DNA of 64,000 nucleotides from JAEUPI01 sp963814435 (GTDB taxonomy: Bacteria; Pseudomonadota; Gammaproteobacteria; Burkholderiales; Burkholderiaceae_C), in contig CAWFCV010000025.1 in assembly GCA_963814435.1 (NCBI GenBank), forward strand, positions 186,001 through 250,000, given 5' to 3'. Under the pieces are notes generated by a model. The model made no database searches. It saw only the letters and a list, made by a program, of their open reading frames with translations, and was not told where the DNA came from. A program made the translations under genes and the position numbers. The number at the start of each line of letters is the position of its first letter. Within the stretch, counting starts at the first letter, position 1. Of this stretch, positions 53,626-63,499 are shown one piece after another.

Positions 53626-54238
53626 ATGACCGATTCATCGACCGCTGCGCTGCACGACGAGCTGCTCGATCCGCCGATTGGTGGAGCGCTGGGCCGTGTG
53701 GGTGACGCCGGCGACTGGGCGCGATTTCGCAGCCTGTGGCATCCCGACGGCGTGATGATGGCCACCTGGTTCCAGGGCCCGTTCGAGGAGTTCATCCGCG
53801 TCACGCAGGAGGGCTGGGCGCGCGGCGTCAGCATCCTGCACTTCCTCGGCGGCTCGGCGATCGAGGTCGCCGGCGACCGCGCGATCGCGCAGACCAAGAT
53901 GACGATCTCGCAGCGCGGGCTGGTCGAAGGCGTGCCGTGCGACGTGGCGTGACCGGTCGCTTCTACGACTTCGTCGTGCGCCACCAGGGTGCGTGGAAAC
54001 TGCTGCACCGCCAGCCGATCTACGAAAAGGACCGCATCGACCCACTGGATCCGGCCGCAGTGCCTACGCTCGACGCCGAGCCGCTGGCCGGGTTTCCGAG
54101 GGCTACCGGCACCTGGCCTACATCGACGCGCATCGGCTACCAGGTGAAGATGGACATGCCGATGCTGAAGGGGCCGGTGGTCGATGAGCTCTACGGCGTG
54201 GCGCTGCGTGGCTGGCCGGCGGCGAGTTGCGGCGCTGA
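53626..54238 (+). CDS. NTF2-like (SnoaL-type) protein (frameshifts)
   Basis: The frame starts at ATG 53626 behind GGAGACG and gives ALHDELLDPPIGGALGRVG then FRSLWHPDGVMMATWFQGP and VSILHFLGGSAIEVAGDRA. The pattern is that of NTF2-like ketosteroid isomerase folds. Missing bases near 53945, 54090, 54120 and 54210 break the frame; the repaired end is VALRWLAGGELRR with the stop at 54236. Corrected length is about 205 residues. Members act as small-molecule isomerases, dehydratases or non-catalytic ligand binders. It precedes an FAD/GcvT dehydrogenase by 23 bases and may belong to its pathway. Confidence 0.7.
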
Positions 54239-54261
54239 GTCCCCCCCCCCTTCCCCCGCCG

Positions 54262-56693
54262 ATGGCCCAGCCCACCCAAGCCCGCGTCGTCATCGTCGGC
54301 GGCGGCATCGCCGGCTGCTCCACCGCATACCACCTGAGCAAGCTCGGCATCACCGACGTGCTGCTGCTCGAGCAGGGCAAGCTCACCAGCGGCACCACCT
54401 GGCACGCGGCCGGGCTGGTCGGCCAGATGCGGCCCAACCGCAACATGACGGCGATGAGCCGCTACGGCATCGAGCTGTACTCGACGCTCGAAGCCGAGAC
54501 GGGCCTGGCCACCGGCTGGAAGCAATGCGGCAGCGTCAACGTCGCACGCACGCCCGAGCGCTGGAAGCTGCTGCGCAAGCAGGCCGCGCTGGCTCGCGGC
54601 TTCGGCGTCGAGGTGCACCTGATCTCGCCCGCGCGAGGCCGGCGAGAAGTTCGCCGTGATGCGCACCGACGACCTGCAGGGCGCGCAGTGGATTCCGGGC
54701 GACGGCAAGGCCAATCCGGCCGACCTGTGCATGAGCCTGGCCAAGGGCGCGCGCAACCGCGGCGTGAAGATCGTCGAGGACATCGAGGTCACCGGCGTGA
54801 TGACCGAGCGCGCCGGCAGCGGCGAGCGCGTGGCCGGCGTGCGCACGGCGGAGGGCGACGTGCGCTGCGAGATCGTCGTCAACTGCGCCGGGCAATGGGC
54901 GCGGCAGTTCGGCGCGCTGGCCGGTGTGAACGTGCCGCTGTATTCGGCCGAGCACTTCTACATCGTCACCGGCAGGATCGCCGGCGTGCACCCGATGACC
55001 CCGGTGGTGCGCGACCCCGACGGCTTCATCTACTACAAGGAGGAGGTCGGCGGCCTGGTGATGGGCGGCTTCGAGCCGGTGGCCAAGCCGTGGCAGGTGG
55101 ATCCGATCCCGAGCACCTTCCAGTTCCAGCTGCTCGATGAGGACTGGGAGCAGTTCGAGCCGCTGATGATCAACGCGATCCATCGCACGCCGTGCCTGGA
55201 GACCGCCGAGATCAAGATGCTGCTCAACGGCCCCGAGAGCTTCACGCCCGACGGCAACTTCATGATCGGCGAGGCGCCTGGCTTGCGGAACTACTTCGTC
55301 TGCGCCGGCTTCAACTCGGCGGGCATCGCCAACTCCGGCGGCGCCGGGCGGTTGATCGCCGAGTGGGTCGCCGGCGGCGAGGCGCCGAGCGACCTGTGGG
55401 ACGTGGACCTGCGCCGCTTCGGCGCGTTCACCGCCAATCGCCGCCAGCTCGCGCAGCGCACCGCCGAGACGCTGGGCCTGCACTACGCGATGCGCTGGCC
55501 GCGGCAGGAGCTCGAATCGGCGCGGCCGCTGCGCACGTCGCCGCTGTACGACCTGCTCGCCGCCAAGGGCGCGGAGTGGGGCAGCAAGAACGGCTGGGAG
55601 CGGGTGAACTACTTCAAGCCGGCAGGACACACCAGGCCGTCCCACGGACTCGACACGCCCGGCTGGCTGCCGTGGGTGCAGGCCGAGCAGCGCGCCACGC
55701 GCGAGGGCGTGGCGGTCTACGACCAGACCTCGTTCGGCAAGCTGCTGGTGCAGGGCCGCGATGCGCTGCTGCTGCTGCAACGCCTGTGCGCGAACGAGAT
55801 CGACATGCCGGTGGGCAAGATGGTCTACACCGCGATGCTCAATGCGCGCGGCGGCTTCGAGAGCGACCTGACGGTGATGCGCCTTGGCGTGGACCGCTTC
55901 CAGATCATCACCGGCTCGGCGCAGCCGCAGCGCGACCGCGACTGGATCGAGCGCCACATCGAGCCGCACGAGCACGCGGTGGTCACCGACGTCAGCGCGT
56001 TGACCTCGGTGATCTCGGTGATGGGCCCGAAGGCGCTCGAGCTGATGCGCCGCGTCAGCCCCGACGACCTGTCGCCGCAGGGCCTGAAGTTCAGCTGGAC
56101 ACGCGAGATCGATCTCGGCCTCGCCCGCGTGCGCGCTGCGCGCATGAGCTATGTCGGCGGGCCGGGCGTCGAGCTCTACGTGCCGATCGAAATGGCGCGC
56201 CACGTCTACCTGGCGCTGCACGAGGCGGGCGCGGACCTCGGGCTGACCGACGCCGGCTACTACGCGATCGACGCATTGCGCATCGAGGCCGGCCGCCGCG
56301 CCTGGGGCGCCGAGCTCGGACCCGACGAGACGCCGTGGGAGGCCGGGCTCGCCTTCGCGGTGCAAGCTCGACAAGCCGGCTGCCTTCATCGGCCGCGAGG
56401 CGTTGCTGAAGGCGCAGGGCCAGCCGCTGCGCAAGAACCTGGTGACGATCGTGCTCGATGACCCGTCCGTGTGGATCTGGGGCGGCGAGCCGGTGCATGT
56501 GAACGGGCAGCCGGTAGGCGAGCTCTCGTCCGCCGGCTGGAGCCCCAAGGCCGGCGCCTGCGTGGCGCTCGGCTATCTGCGCGGCGACGCGGCGAACCGC
56601 GCGCATGCCGGCACGCCGGTGACGATCGACCTCTTTGGTGAGGTGGTCACGGCCACGGCGTGGAACGAGTCCGTGCTGCAGCGCACCCGCTGA
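54262..56693 (+). CDS. FAD-dependent dehydrogenase with GcvT-like domains (DMGDH/SARDH type, two frameshifts)
   Basis: A sarcosine/dimethylglycine dehydrogenase-like enzyme. Residues 1-370 form the DAO-type FAD domain (VVIVGGGIAGCSTAYHLSKLG, then TTWHAAGLVGQMRPN, where the flavin-linking histidine lies). Residues about 440-800 form GcvT and GcvT-C domains (YDQTSFGKLLVQGRD, MLNARGGFESDLTV, AGWSPKAGACVALGYL). Extra bases near 54637 and 56363 break the frame; corrected length is about 809 residues. It would oxidatively demethylate an N-methylated amine, passing the one-carbon unit to tetrahydrofolate. A C10 run lies at 54241-54250, just before the start. Substrate is unknown. Confidence 0.88.
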
Positions 56694-56711
56694 GCCTCCT
56701 GGCCAACCCGC

Positions 56712-57216
56712 TCAGCCTGCGGCGCGACAGTTCAGCGGCAGGTACTTCGGCTCGATGTCGGTGCGGTTCGACGCCCTTGACGCTCATCTTCTCCGGCGTG
56801 GCGGCATGGCCGCAAACCCAGGCGATCGGCACCACCAGCGCGCTGTCCACCACGGCCGGGCGAAAGCTCAGCGTCTTGCCCTTGATGGCGCCATTGACCT
56901 GGTTGCCGAACACCACGTGCAAGGCACCCGCCTCGACAGTCACCGAGGTGACGTAGCTGCCCACCAGCTTGTCGGCCGGCGGCAATGCGGCTTCTGCGTT
57001 GTCAGCCGGCAGCGTCCCGCTGGCCGACCACTTGCCGCTCACGGCCGTCTTGGCCACGTTGATCAGCGCGGCCGAGTCCACCACCTGCTGCCGCACGTAC
57101 GGCGCCTGAAAGCTCGGTATCGCCAAAGTGGCCAGGATCGCGACGACCGCCAGAACGACCACCACTTCGATCAGCGTGAAGCCGGCGAGCGCTCGCCTGA
57201 ACCGGGTGGATGGCAT
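56712..57216 (-). CDS. Type IV pilin-like protein (one frameshift)
   Basis: The N-terminus MPSTRFRRALAGFTLIEVVV carries the prepilin peptidase site (G before FTLIE) and the conserved hydrophobic helix continuing VLAVVAILATLAIPSF. The globular part has a Cys in IAWVCGHAATPE and, after removal of an extra G near 56770, ends YLPLNCRAAG. The cysteines would form the pilin disulfide loop. Corrected length is about 167 residues, the size of PilA-type pilins. It stands alone; no pilus assembly genes are nearby, so it may be an accessory or orphan pilin. It is divergent from the TolC-like gene. Confidence 0.85.
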
Positions 57217-57435
57217 GGATGCCCGGCATGTTAGCCGCCGCGGCCAGCGGGTCGGGCAGGGGGAGGGGGGGCCGCCTGCCAGCGGCCAGGCGGAATCCTT
57301 GAACCGATCCGCCGGCCACCGCAACCCAGGCCTGGACAAGCCCGGCGGCGGGTTGGCGTAACTAGGGGCGGACAGCCCGAGGTTCTCGCGCAAGAATCGG
57401 CCGTCGGCGGATCCGTTCCTTCAGCTGGGGGCCAA

Positions 57436-58834
57436 ATGAAGAACCCGATTGTCCTGACCGGCCTGCTTGTCGCGCTGTTGTGCGGCTGCGCAGACGTGAA
57501 GATCACCGACTACAAGCGGCCGGATTCGCCGGCCAAGACGGCCTGGTCGCAGCCCGCGGACCCCGCGGTGTCGGCCGTGGCCACGATCTCGCCGCGCTGG
57601 TGGCAGGAGTTCCGCAATCCCGAACTCGACACACTCGTCACCCGCGCCATCGCCGGCAACTTCGACCTGAAGGTGCTGGCCTCGCGCATCGACGTGGCCA
57701 ACGCGCAGATCGCCGAGGTGCGGGCGGGCGCACTGCCGTCGGTGGACATCGGCGCCGGCGGCAGCTTCGAAAAGACCACCCGGCAGCGTTTTTCCAAGCA
57801 GTTCAGCCTGGGCACCCAGGTGAGCTGGGATCTCGACGTCTGGGGCCAGACCGCCAAGGGCGTGCAGGCGCAGACCGCCGAGTTCCGCGCCAGCGAGGCC
57901 GACTGGCGCGCCGGCTATCTGACGCTCGTGGCCGGTGTCTCGACCACCTACTTCCAGATCCTGCAGCTCGACGAGCAGCTCGAGCGGCAGCAGCGCGCGC
58001 TGGCCAAGAACCGGCAGATCCTCGCGCATCTACGAGACGATGCACCGCAACGGCCTGGCGCCCGACACCCAGGTGATGCGCCAGCGTGCGGAGATCAACC
58101 GGCTGACCAAGGAAGAGCTGGAGCTGCGGCGCGCGCGGATGGTGTCCGAGAACGCGCTGGCCACCCTGGTCGGCGTGCCGGCCGGCGAGTTGAAGGTCCA
58201 GCCCGGACGCTTGATGGATCGCGTGCAGCCGCCATTGGTGCCGGCCGGGTTGCCGCTGGACCTGCTGGCGCGGCGCCCCGACGTGGTGGCCGCCGAGTTC
58301 CGGGTGCTCGAGTCGCACAACCTGGTCGGGCAGGCCAAGCTGGCGCAGTTGCCGTCGGTCGGCCTCACCGGCCGTGGCGGCACCGCGGCTTTCGGGCTGG
58401 GGGATCTGCTGAAGTCGTTCACCTTCGGCCTGCTGCCGAGCATCAACCTGCCGGTGTTCAACCCGGGGATCAAGGCGCGCGTCGCCACCACCGAGGCTCA
58501 GGTGAAGGTGTTCGAGAACGACTACAAGCGCACGGTGATCGCCGCGTACGAGGAAGTCGAGAACGCACTGGTCAATCTGGATGCCCACCGCCAGCAGCAT
58601 GAGGAGTTGCGCCAACAGGTCGAGCACCTCGAGCGCGTGGCGGCGCAGACGCAGGTGCAGCTCGCCGCTGGGCTGATCTCGCAACTCGAGGTCTTCGAGA
58701 CCGAGCGTTCGCTGCTGGCGGCGCAGCTCGAACTGCTGGCGAGCCATCAGCAGGTTTTGTCGGACACGGTCACACTCTACAAGGCGCTCGGCGGTGGCTG
58801 GGCTCCGGTTGAAGTCGCGAATGCACGCAACTGA
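57436..58834 (+). CDS. TolC-type outer-membrane efflux lipoprotein (NodT family, one frameshift)
   Basis: A TolC-like outer-membrane channel with a lipoprotein signal: LTGLLVALLCGCAD, with cysteine 18 as lipid anchor. The two OEP repeats cover residues about 55-245 and 265-455, with coiled helices such as VANAQIAEVRAGALPSVDIG and AYEEVENALVNLDAHRQQH. An extra base near 58028 (CTCGCGC for CTCCGC or CTGCGC) shifts the frame; corrected length is about 465 residues. It would form the outer-membrane exit duct for the HlyD adaptor encoded two genes downstream. Its end overlaps the FHA gene by 14 bases. The first ATG at 57436 lies 12 bases after GCTGGGGG. Confidence 0.88.
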
Positions 58835-61325
58835 AAGTCGGCGGGCCGCTCTGGCGCACGACGAGACGAAGGTAGCCGCCGTGCAGGCGACGCTGAACCA
58901 CGACCTCGACGTGGTGCTCAAGCCGCTGTCTCGGCCCGACCTGGCCGAGATCCGCATCAGCGACGGCGTGTTCGCGGTCGGGCGCAACGAACAGCCGTTC
59001 GCGTCGTACGATCCCGACATCCAGGTGATGCTGTCGCGCCGGCACGCGCGCATCTTCATCGAGCGTGGCGCCGTCTACCTGGCCGATCTGGAGAGCCGCA
59101 ACGGCACCACGGTCAACCGAGCCGGCGTGCAGCACAAGCCGACGCGCCTCGAGGACGGCGACGAGGTCTGCTTCGGCGGCGTGCTGACCTACCGCGTGCA
59201 GATCTCGACGCACGCGGCTGCCGCCCGCCCGCAGGGCTTCACGCTGACGCTCACGCCCGCGGCCGAGGGCTCGGGGCTGGAGCCGCTGGTCATCGCACGG
59301 TTTCCGTTCCTGATCAGCAAGACCGACGCGGCGTTCGCGCGCTACCGCGCTGTTCATCCGAAACAGCTCGACTTCCTGTCGCGACGCCAGGCGCACATCT
59401 TTCTCAAGGGCGGCACCGCTCACATCGAAGACCTGGCCAGCGCCAACGGCACCTTCCTCGACGGCGAGCGCCTGCAGGAGCACGCGGTGCCGTTGCAGGA
59501 CGGCATGCTGCTCGCGTTCGGCGGCGAGCACTTCGTCTACCGGGTGGGCATCGATAAAGGCGCTGCCGCGTTCGAGTCCGGCGAGGTCCGCACCGGTACG
59601 CCGGCGGCCGCGCCGATGGCCAACCCGGGCAAGACCACCTTCGTCGCGGCGCCCGACTCGTTCCTCGAGATCTTCTGCGCCGATGCCGAAGTGCCCGAGC
59701 AGGCCCAGGCCGCCAGCGCGGCGCCGGCAGCCGCTGCAGCGGCGGCACCGGACGCGACGCCCAAGGCGCGCAGCCGAGGCCGCGTCGCGGCGATGGTGGC
59801 CGAACTCGTCGAGGTGGCGACCGGCGGTGAGCGGGGTCGTATGCGGCGCACGCTGTGGATGGTCGCCGCGCTGATCGCCGGGCTGAGCGCGATGGCGGTC
59901 GCTTTGTCGTGGTGGGTTCGCTCGGAGCGCGAATTGAAGGATCTGATCGAGCGCGGCCAGTACGCGCAGGCCGCGCTCAAGGCCGACCAGGCGTTGCAGC
60001 GCAGTCCGGACGACGGCGAACTCAAGGCGCTGGCAACCGTTGCGGCACTGAAGGCCCACGTGCCCGTCTGGCTGGCCAAGGTGGCGGCGCGCGACTTCGA
60101 CGGCGCGCGCGGTGTGCTCGCCGACCTGGGCGGCCTCGCCAAGCGCAACCCCGAGCTGGGCCCGCTGGTGAGCGAGCTGGAGTGGCTGGGCCAGCTCGAG
60201 CAGCTGGTGCGCAGCCGCGGGCCGGATGCACCCATCCGCATCTACGCCGACGAGGACCGGATCGCCGCGGTGATCGAGCGCTGGAACCGCGAGACGCGCG
60301 AGCACCAGCGCTCGCTCGGCCGCATCGCCTCGTTCGTGCCCGAGTTCAATGCGCCGTACGCCGAGGCGCTGACGCACCTGCGCAAGCTGCAAAGCGATGC
60401 CACCGTGTACCTGGCGGCCATCGATCGGCTGAAGGCCAGCCTGGTTGCCGAGGTGGCGCGCGACCGCGCCGAAGACCTGATGCCGGTGCTGAAGGAAGCT
60501 GCGGAGAAGTATCCCGGTCTGGGCGGACTGGATGGCGTTCGTCAGGACCTGGCCCGCTACATCGAGATCAAGCGCGAGGCCCGTGCGCGCAAGCCGGGCC
60601 GGCTGCTGGCGCTGATGCTGAAGGCGCGTGTCGTGACGCCGCCGTTTCGCGACAGCATCCAGGCCATGACGGCCAGCGGGCAGCTCCCGCCCGCCGACGT
60701 GATGCGCAACTACGAAGCCACGGTCAAGGCCTGGAAAGACGGCAACACCGCTCAGGCGCTGGCCGGCCTGCAAGCCATGGTGACGGGTCCATGGGCCGAG
60801 GCCGCCGCCACCGAGCTGCAGCGCAAGCTCGCGGTGCTGGCGCAGCACGCGGCGCTGCAGCAGGCCCGCACGAGCAACACCTACGCCGACGTGCTGATCG
60901 GATTTCGCGAATCGCTCGACGCCGACGAGGATGATTTCTTCCTGCGCGCCACCCAGGCCGAACTGGAGCAGAACAAGGACAAGGTGGTCGCACGCGCGGA
61001 CGGCCTGATGAGCCGTGCGCGCGCGTTGTGGCAGGAATACCGCCGCAACGGTGGCATCAGCGCGGCGCAGCGCATCGAGACCACGGTCTCGAACGGCTTC
61101 CGCACCCAGGCCCGCCTGCTGGCCGAGGCGCGCCAGCACGCGCAGCGCGCGGGTCAGCTCCAGGCCTTGCTTGGTACGGCGGCCACCGACCCGACAGCTG
61201 CGGTGCGCGACGAGATCCAGGCCGAAGCGCAGGCGCAACGCACGGCACTGCAGGACCTGCGCAACGTACTCGATCCGCAGTTGGTGAAGGACAAGCTGGC
61301 GCTGTTGGGGGAACCCGGTCCATGA
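58821..61325 (+). CDS. Membrane protein with two N-terminal FHA domains
   Basis: An 834-residue protein. FHA domain 1 lies at residues about 30-115 (VGRNEQ, LSRRHARIF, SRNGTTVN) and FHA domain 2 at about 155-245 (ISKTDAAF, LSRRQAHIF, SANGTFLDG). The RRHA and NGT signatures for phosphothreonine binding are kept in both. An Ala/Pro linker follows, then one transmembrane helix at about 345-367 (WMVAALIAGLSAMAVALSWW). The C-terminal 460 residues are helical repeats, probably periplasmic. It lies between the TolC-like and HlyD genes with overlaps on both sides (14 and 4 bases). It may couple Ser/Thr phosphorylation to the exporter. No kinase is visible in the window. Confidence 0.9.
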   Translation: MHATESRRAALAHDETKVAAVQATLNHDLDVVLKPLSRPDLAEIRISDGVFAVGRNEQPFASYDPDIQVMLSRRHARIFIERGAVYLADLESRNGTTVNRAGVQHKPTRLEDGDEVCFGGVLTYRVQISTHAAAARPQGFTLTLTPAAEGSGLEPLVIARFPFLISKTDAAFARYRAVHPKQLDFLSRRQAHIFLKGGTAHIEDLASANGTFLDGERLQEHAVPLQDGMLLAFGGEHFVYRVGIDKGAAAFESGEVRTGTPAAAPMANPGKTTFVAAPDSFLEIFCADAEVPEQAQAASAAPAAAAAAAPDATPKARSRGRVAAMVAELVEVATGGERGRMRRTLWMVAALIAGLSAMAVALSWWVRSERELKDLIERGQYAQAALKADQALQRSPDDGELKALATVAALKAHVPVWLAKVAARDFDGARGVLADLGGLAKRNPELGPLVSELEWLGQLEQLVRSRGPDAPIRIYADEDRIAAVIERWNRETREHQRSLGRIASFVPEFNAPYAEALTHLRKLQSDATVYLAAIDRLKASLVAEVARDRAEDLMPVLKEAAEKYPGLGGLDGVRQDLARYIEIKREARARKPGRLLALMLKARVVTPPFRDSIQAMTASGQLPPADVMRNYEATVKAWKDGNTAQALAGLQAMVTGPWAEAAATELQRKLAVLAQHAALQQARTSNTYADVLIGFRESLDADEDDFFLRATQAELEQNKDKVVARADGLMSRARALWQEYRRNGGISAAQRIETTVSNGFRTQARLLAEARQHAQRAGQLQALLGTAATDPTAAVRDEIQAEAQAQRTALQDLRNVLDPQLVKDKLALLGEPGP

Positions 61326-62695
61326 CCACCGTATTCCGCCTCAAGCCGCTCACCGAAGCGCTCGGCGACCACAGCTCCGAAGGCATCGCGATCCTCACTG
61401 CGGAGCCCTGGCGCGTGCTGCATGCGGTGGTCTACACGATGATCGGGTTGGTGCTGGCGGGGCTGGGCTGGTCGATCGTCGGCCGCGCCGACGTGATCGT
61501 CACTGCGTCGGGCGCATTGATGCCGGACTCGGAGCTGCGGCGCTTCTACGCGCCGGTCGACGGCGAGCTGGCCAACCTCTACATCGCCGAGGGCCAGCCG
61601 GTGTCCAAGGGCGACGTGCTGGCGCGGCTCAACGCGCGCGGCGCCGTCGAAGCCGCGGCCAGCTCGCTGCAGGCGCAGCTCAAGCTCGAGAACGCCGAGC
61701 GCGAGTGGCGCCAGTTTCCCGAGAAGAAGGCGCTGCTCGAGCGCAAGGCGGCCACCTTGCGCCAGGCGATGGACCTCGAGGAGCAGCAGCACGCCAAGCG
61801 CGTGTCGCTCGGTACGTCCAAGCTGGTCGAGGCGCAACGCGCTCAGGAATCCGGGGCGCGCACCAATGTCGAAGACGCGCGCCGCGCGCGCGATGCCGCC
61901 CGGGCCGAGCTGGAGCGATTCGAGCGCGTGTTCTCGGCCACTGGCGGTGGCGGCGTGTCGCAGCAACAGGTCGACAGCAAGCGCAGCGCACTGCAGGCCG
62001 CCGAGAACGCCTTCCGCGTGGCCCAGTCCCGGGTCGGCGAATTGAGCGCGCTGCAGAGCCAGGATCTGACGCAAGCACAGGCGCGCATCGAATCGAGCGG
62101 CGAGGAGCTGAAGCGGCTGCGCCTGGAATACGAGGCGGCAACCAACGAACTGACCACGGCCGAAGAGAAGGTGCGCCTGCAGCTGAGCGCCGCGCGCGTG
62201 GCGGCCGAGGCGGCGGCGCGCATCCGCTTCGAGAACATCGACAAGGACAACTTCCTGCTGATCGTCGCGCCGGTGTCGGGCATCGTCACCGACGTCACCT
62301 CCACACAACCCGGCGACAAGGTCCAGGCCAACATGCCGCTCGGCGGCATCGCGCCAGCCGGCGCCAAGGCGGTGGTGAAGATCGAGATCGCCGAGCACGA
62401 CCGCGCCTTCCTGCGTGAAGGCCAGACGGTCAAGCTGAAGTTCGCTGCATTCCCCTACCAGCGCTATGGCGTCATCCCCGGCACGCTGGAATACATCTCG
62501 CCGGCCACGAAGCCATCGGGGCAGACCAAGCAGCCGGTGTACGAAGGCCGCGTGGCGCTGGAGCGCGATCACTACACGGTGGCCGATACCAAGGTGCCGC
62601 TGCGCTACGGCATGACGGCCAGCGCCGAAGTGGTCGTGCGCGAGCGGCGGCTCATCGACATGGCGCTCGATCCGTTCCGCGAGATCGGCGGCTGA
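61322..62695 (+). CDS. HlyD-family membrane fusion protein
   Basis: A 457-residue periplasmic adaptor for type I-like secretion. A single N-terminal transmembrane segment (residues about 34-56, VVYTMIGLVLAGLGWSIVG) is followed by the lipoyl-like half-motif YAPVDGELANLYIAEGQPV. A long coiled coil lies at about 110-300 and the second lipoyl half (IVAPVSGIVTDV) with the beta-barrel at 300-440. ATG overlaps the FHA gene stop (ATGA). It would bridge an inner-membrane ABC exporter and the TolC-like lipoprotein. The parvulin-like gene follows after 32 bases. Confidence 0.93.
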   Translation: MTTVFRLKPLTEALGDHSSEGIAILTAEPWRVLHAVVYTMIGLVLAGLGWSIVGRADVIVTASGALMPDSELRRFYAPVDGELANLYIAEGQPVSKGDVLARLNARGAVEAAASSLQAQLKLENAEREWRQFPEKKALLERKAATLRQAMDLEEQQHAKRVSLGTSKLVEAQRAQESGARTNVEDARRARDAARAELERFERVFSATGGGGVSQQQVDSKRSALQAAENAFRVAQSRVGELSALQSQDLTQAQARIESSGEELKRLRLEYEAATNELTTAEEKVRLQLSAARVAAEAAARIRFENIDKDNFLLIVAPVSGIVTDVTSTQPGDKVQANMPLGGIAPAGAKAVVKIEIAEHDRAFLREGQTVKLKFAAFPYQRYGVIPGTLEYISPATKPSGQTKQPVYEGRVALERDHYTVADTKVPLRYGMTASAEVVVRERRLIDMALDPFREIGG

Positions 62696-62727
62696 CGTTT
62701 TTCAGTGCAAGACAAGGAGCATTCGAG

Positions 62728-63480
62728 ATGAACCCCCTCGTGAAGGTCGATGGCCAGGCGATCGAAATCGCCGACTTCCTGCGCATCCTGAGACTCAGCG
62801 GCCAGTTCGACGGGCTGATCGAGCAGATCGTGCGCGATCACCTCACCGTGCAGGCCGCCAAGAAGGCGGGCCTGCGCGTGTCGGAGCAGGAAATCCAGGA
62901 GCGGGCCGATCAGTTTCGCCGCGCGCGCCGACTGCACCGTGCCGCCGACACCAACAAGTACCTCGACGCCATGCGCGTCAGCCTGGACGAATTCGAAGCC
63001 TTCATCGCGGACAGCCTGTACCGGGAAAAGATGATGCAGCAGGTCTGCAGCGATCAGGCTGTGGAGTCCTACTTCAAGCTCAATTCGCCCAAGTTCGACG
63101 GCATCGAGGTCAGCCAGATGGTGCTCGACTCCGAAGGCAAGGCCAAGGAGATGGTCTCGGTGTTGAACGACGACCCGGATTGCTTCGAGGAGATGGCCCG
63201 CGAGCATTCGATCGGCCCCACGCGTGAAAACGGCGGGCGCATCGGCAAGGTGCTGCGCGGCGCGCTGCGCACCGATGTCGAGGCCAAGGTGTTCAATGCA
63301 GCGATCGGCGAGGTGCTCGGGCCGTTCGTTTCGGCCGACCGCACGGTGTTCGAGATCTTCCGCGTCGACGCGCGGCTGCCGGCGCAGCTCGACGAGGCCA
63401 CACGCACGGAGGTGGCCCGCGTGCTGCGCGAGGGCTGGCTGCGCGCCCGCGCACAGGAACACGTGATCGAGGCCTGCTGA
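62728..63480 (+). CDS. Parvulin-like peptidyl-prolyl isomerase (PpiC/SurA type), cytoplasmic
   Basis: A 250-residue protein with a SurA-like helical N-terminus (residues 1-110, VRDHLTVQAAKKAGLRVSE) and a parvulin-type rotamase domain at about 125-220 (ISQMVLDSEGKAKEMV-like EVSQMVLDSEGKAKEMVS, FEEMAREHSIGPTRENGGRIG, FVSADRTVFEIFRV). No signal peptide is present, so it probably acts in the cytosol on the exported substrate before translocation. Such proteins occur beside peptide or protein exporters with HlyD adaptors. The ribosome-binding site AAGGAG lies 9-14 bases before ATG 62728. Confidence 0.85.
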   Translation: MNPLVKVDGQAIEIADFLRILRLSGQFDGLIEQIVRDHLTVQAAKKAGLRVSEQEIQERADQFRRARRLHRAADTNKYLDAMRVSLDEFEAFIADSLYREKMMQQVCSDQAVESYFKLNSPKFDGIEVSQMVLDSEGKAKEMVSVLNDDPDCFEEMAREHSIGPTRENGGRIGKVLRGALRTDVEAKVFNAAIGEVLGPFVSADRTVFEIFRVDARLPAQLDEATRTEVARVLREGWLRARAQEHVIEAC

Positions 63481-63499
63481 GGCTGACGGTGCCGATACC

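Noticed and set aside
54241..54250. C10 tract as a phase-variation switch for the FAD/GcvT gene
   Set aside because: The run lies before the start codon with no promoter boxes around it and within a region of homopolymer miscalls, so its length is not trustworthy.
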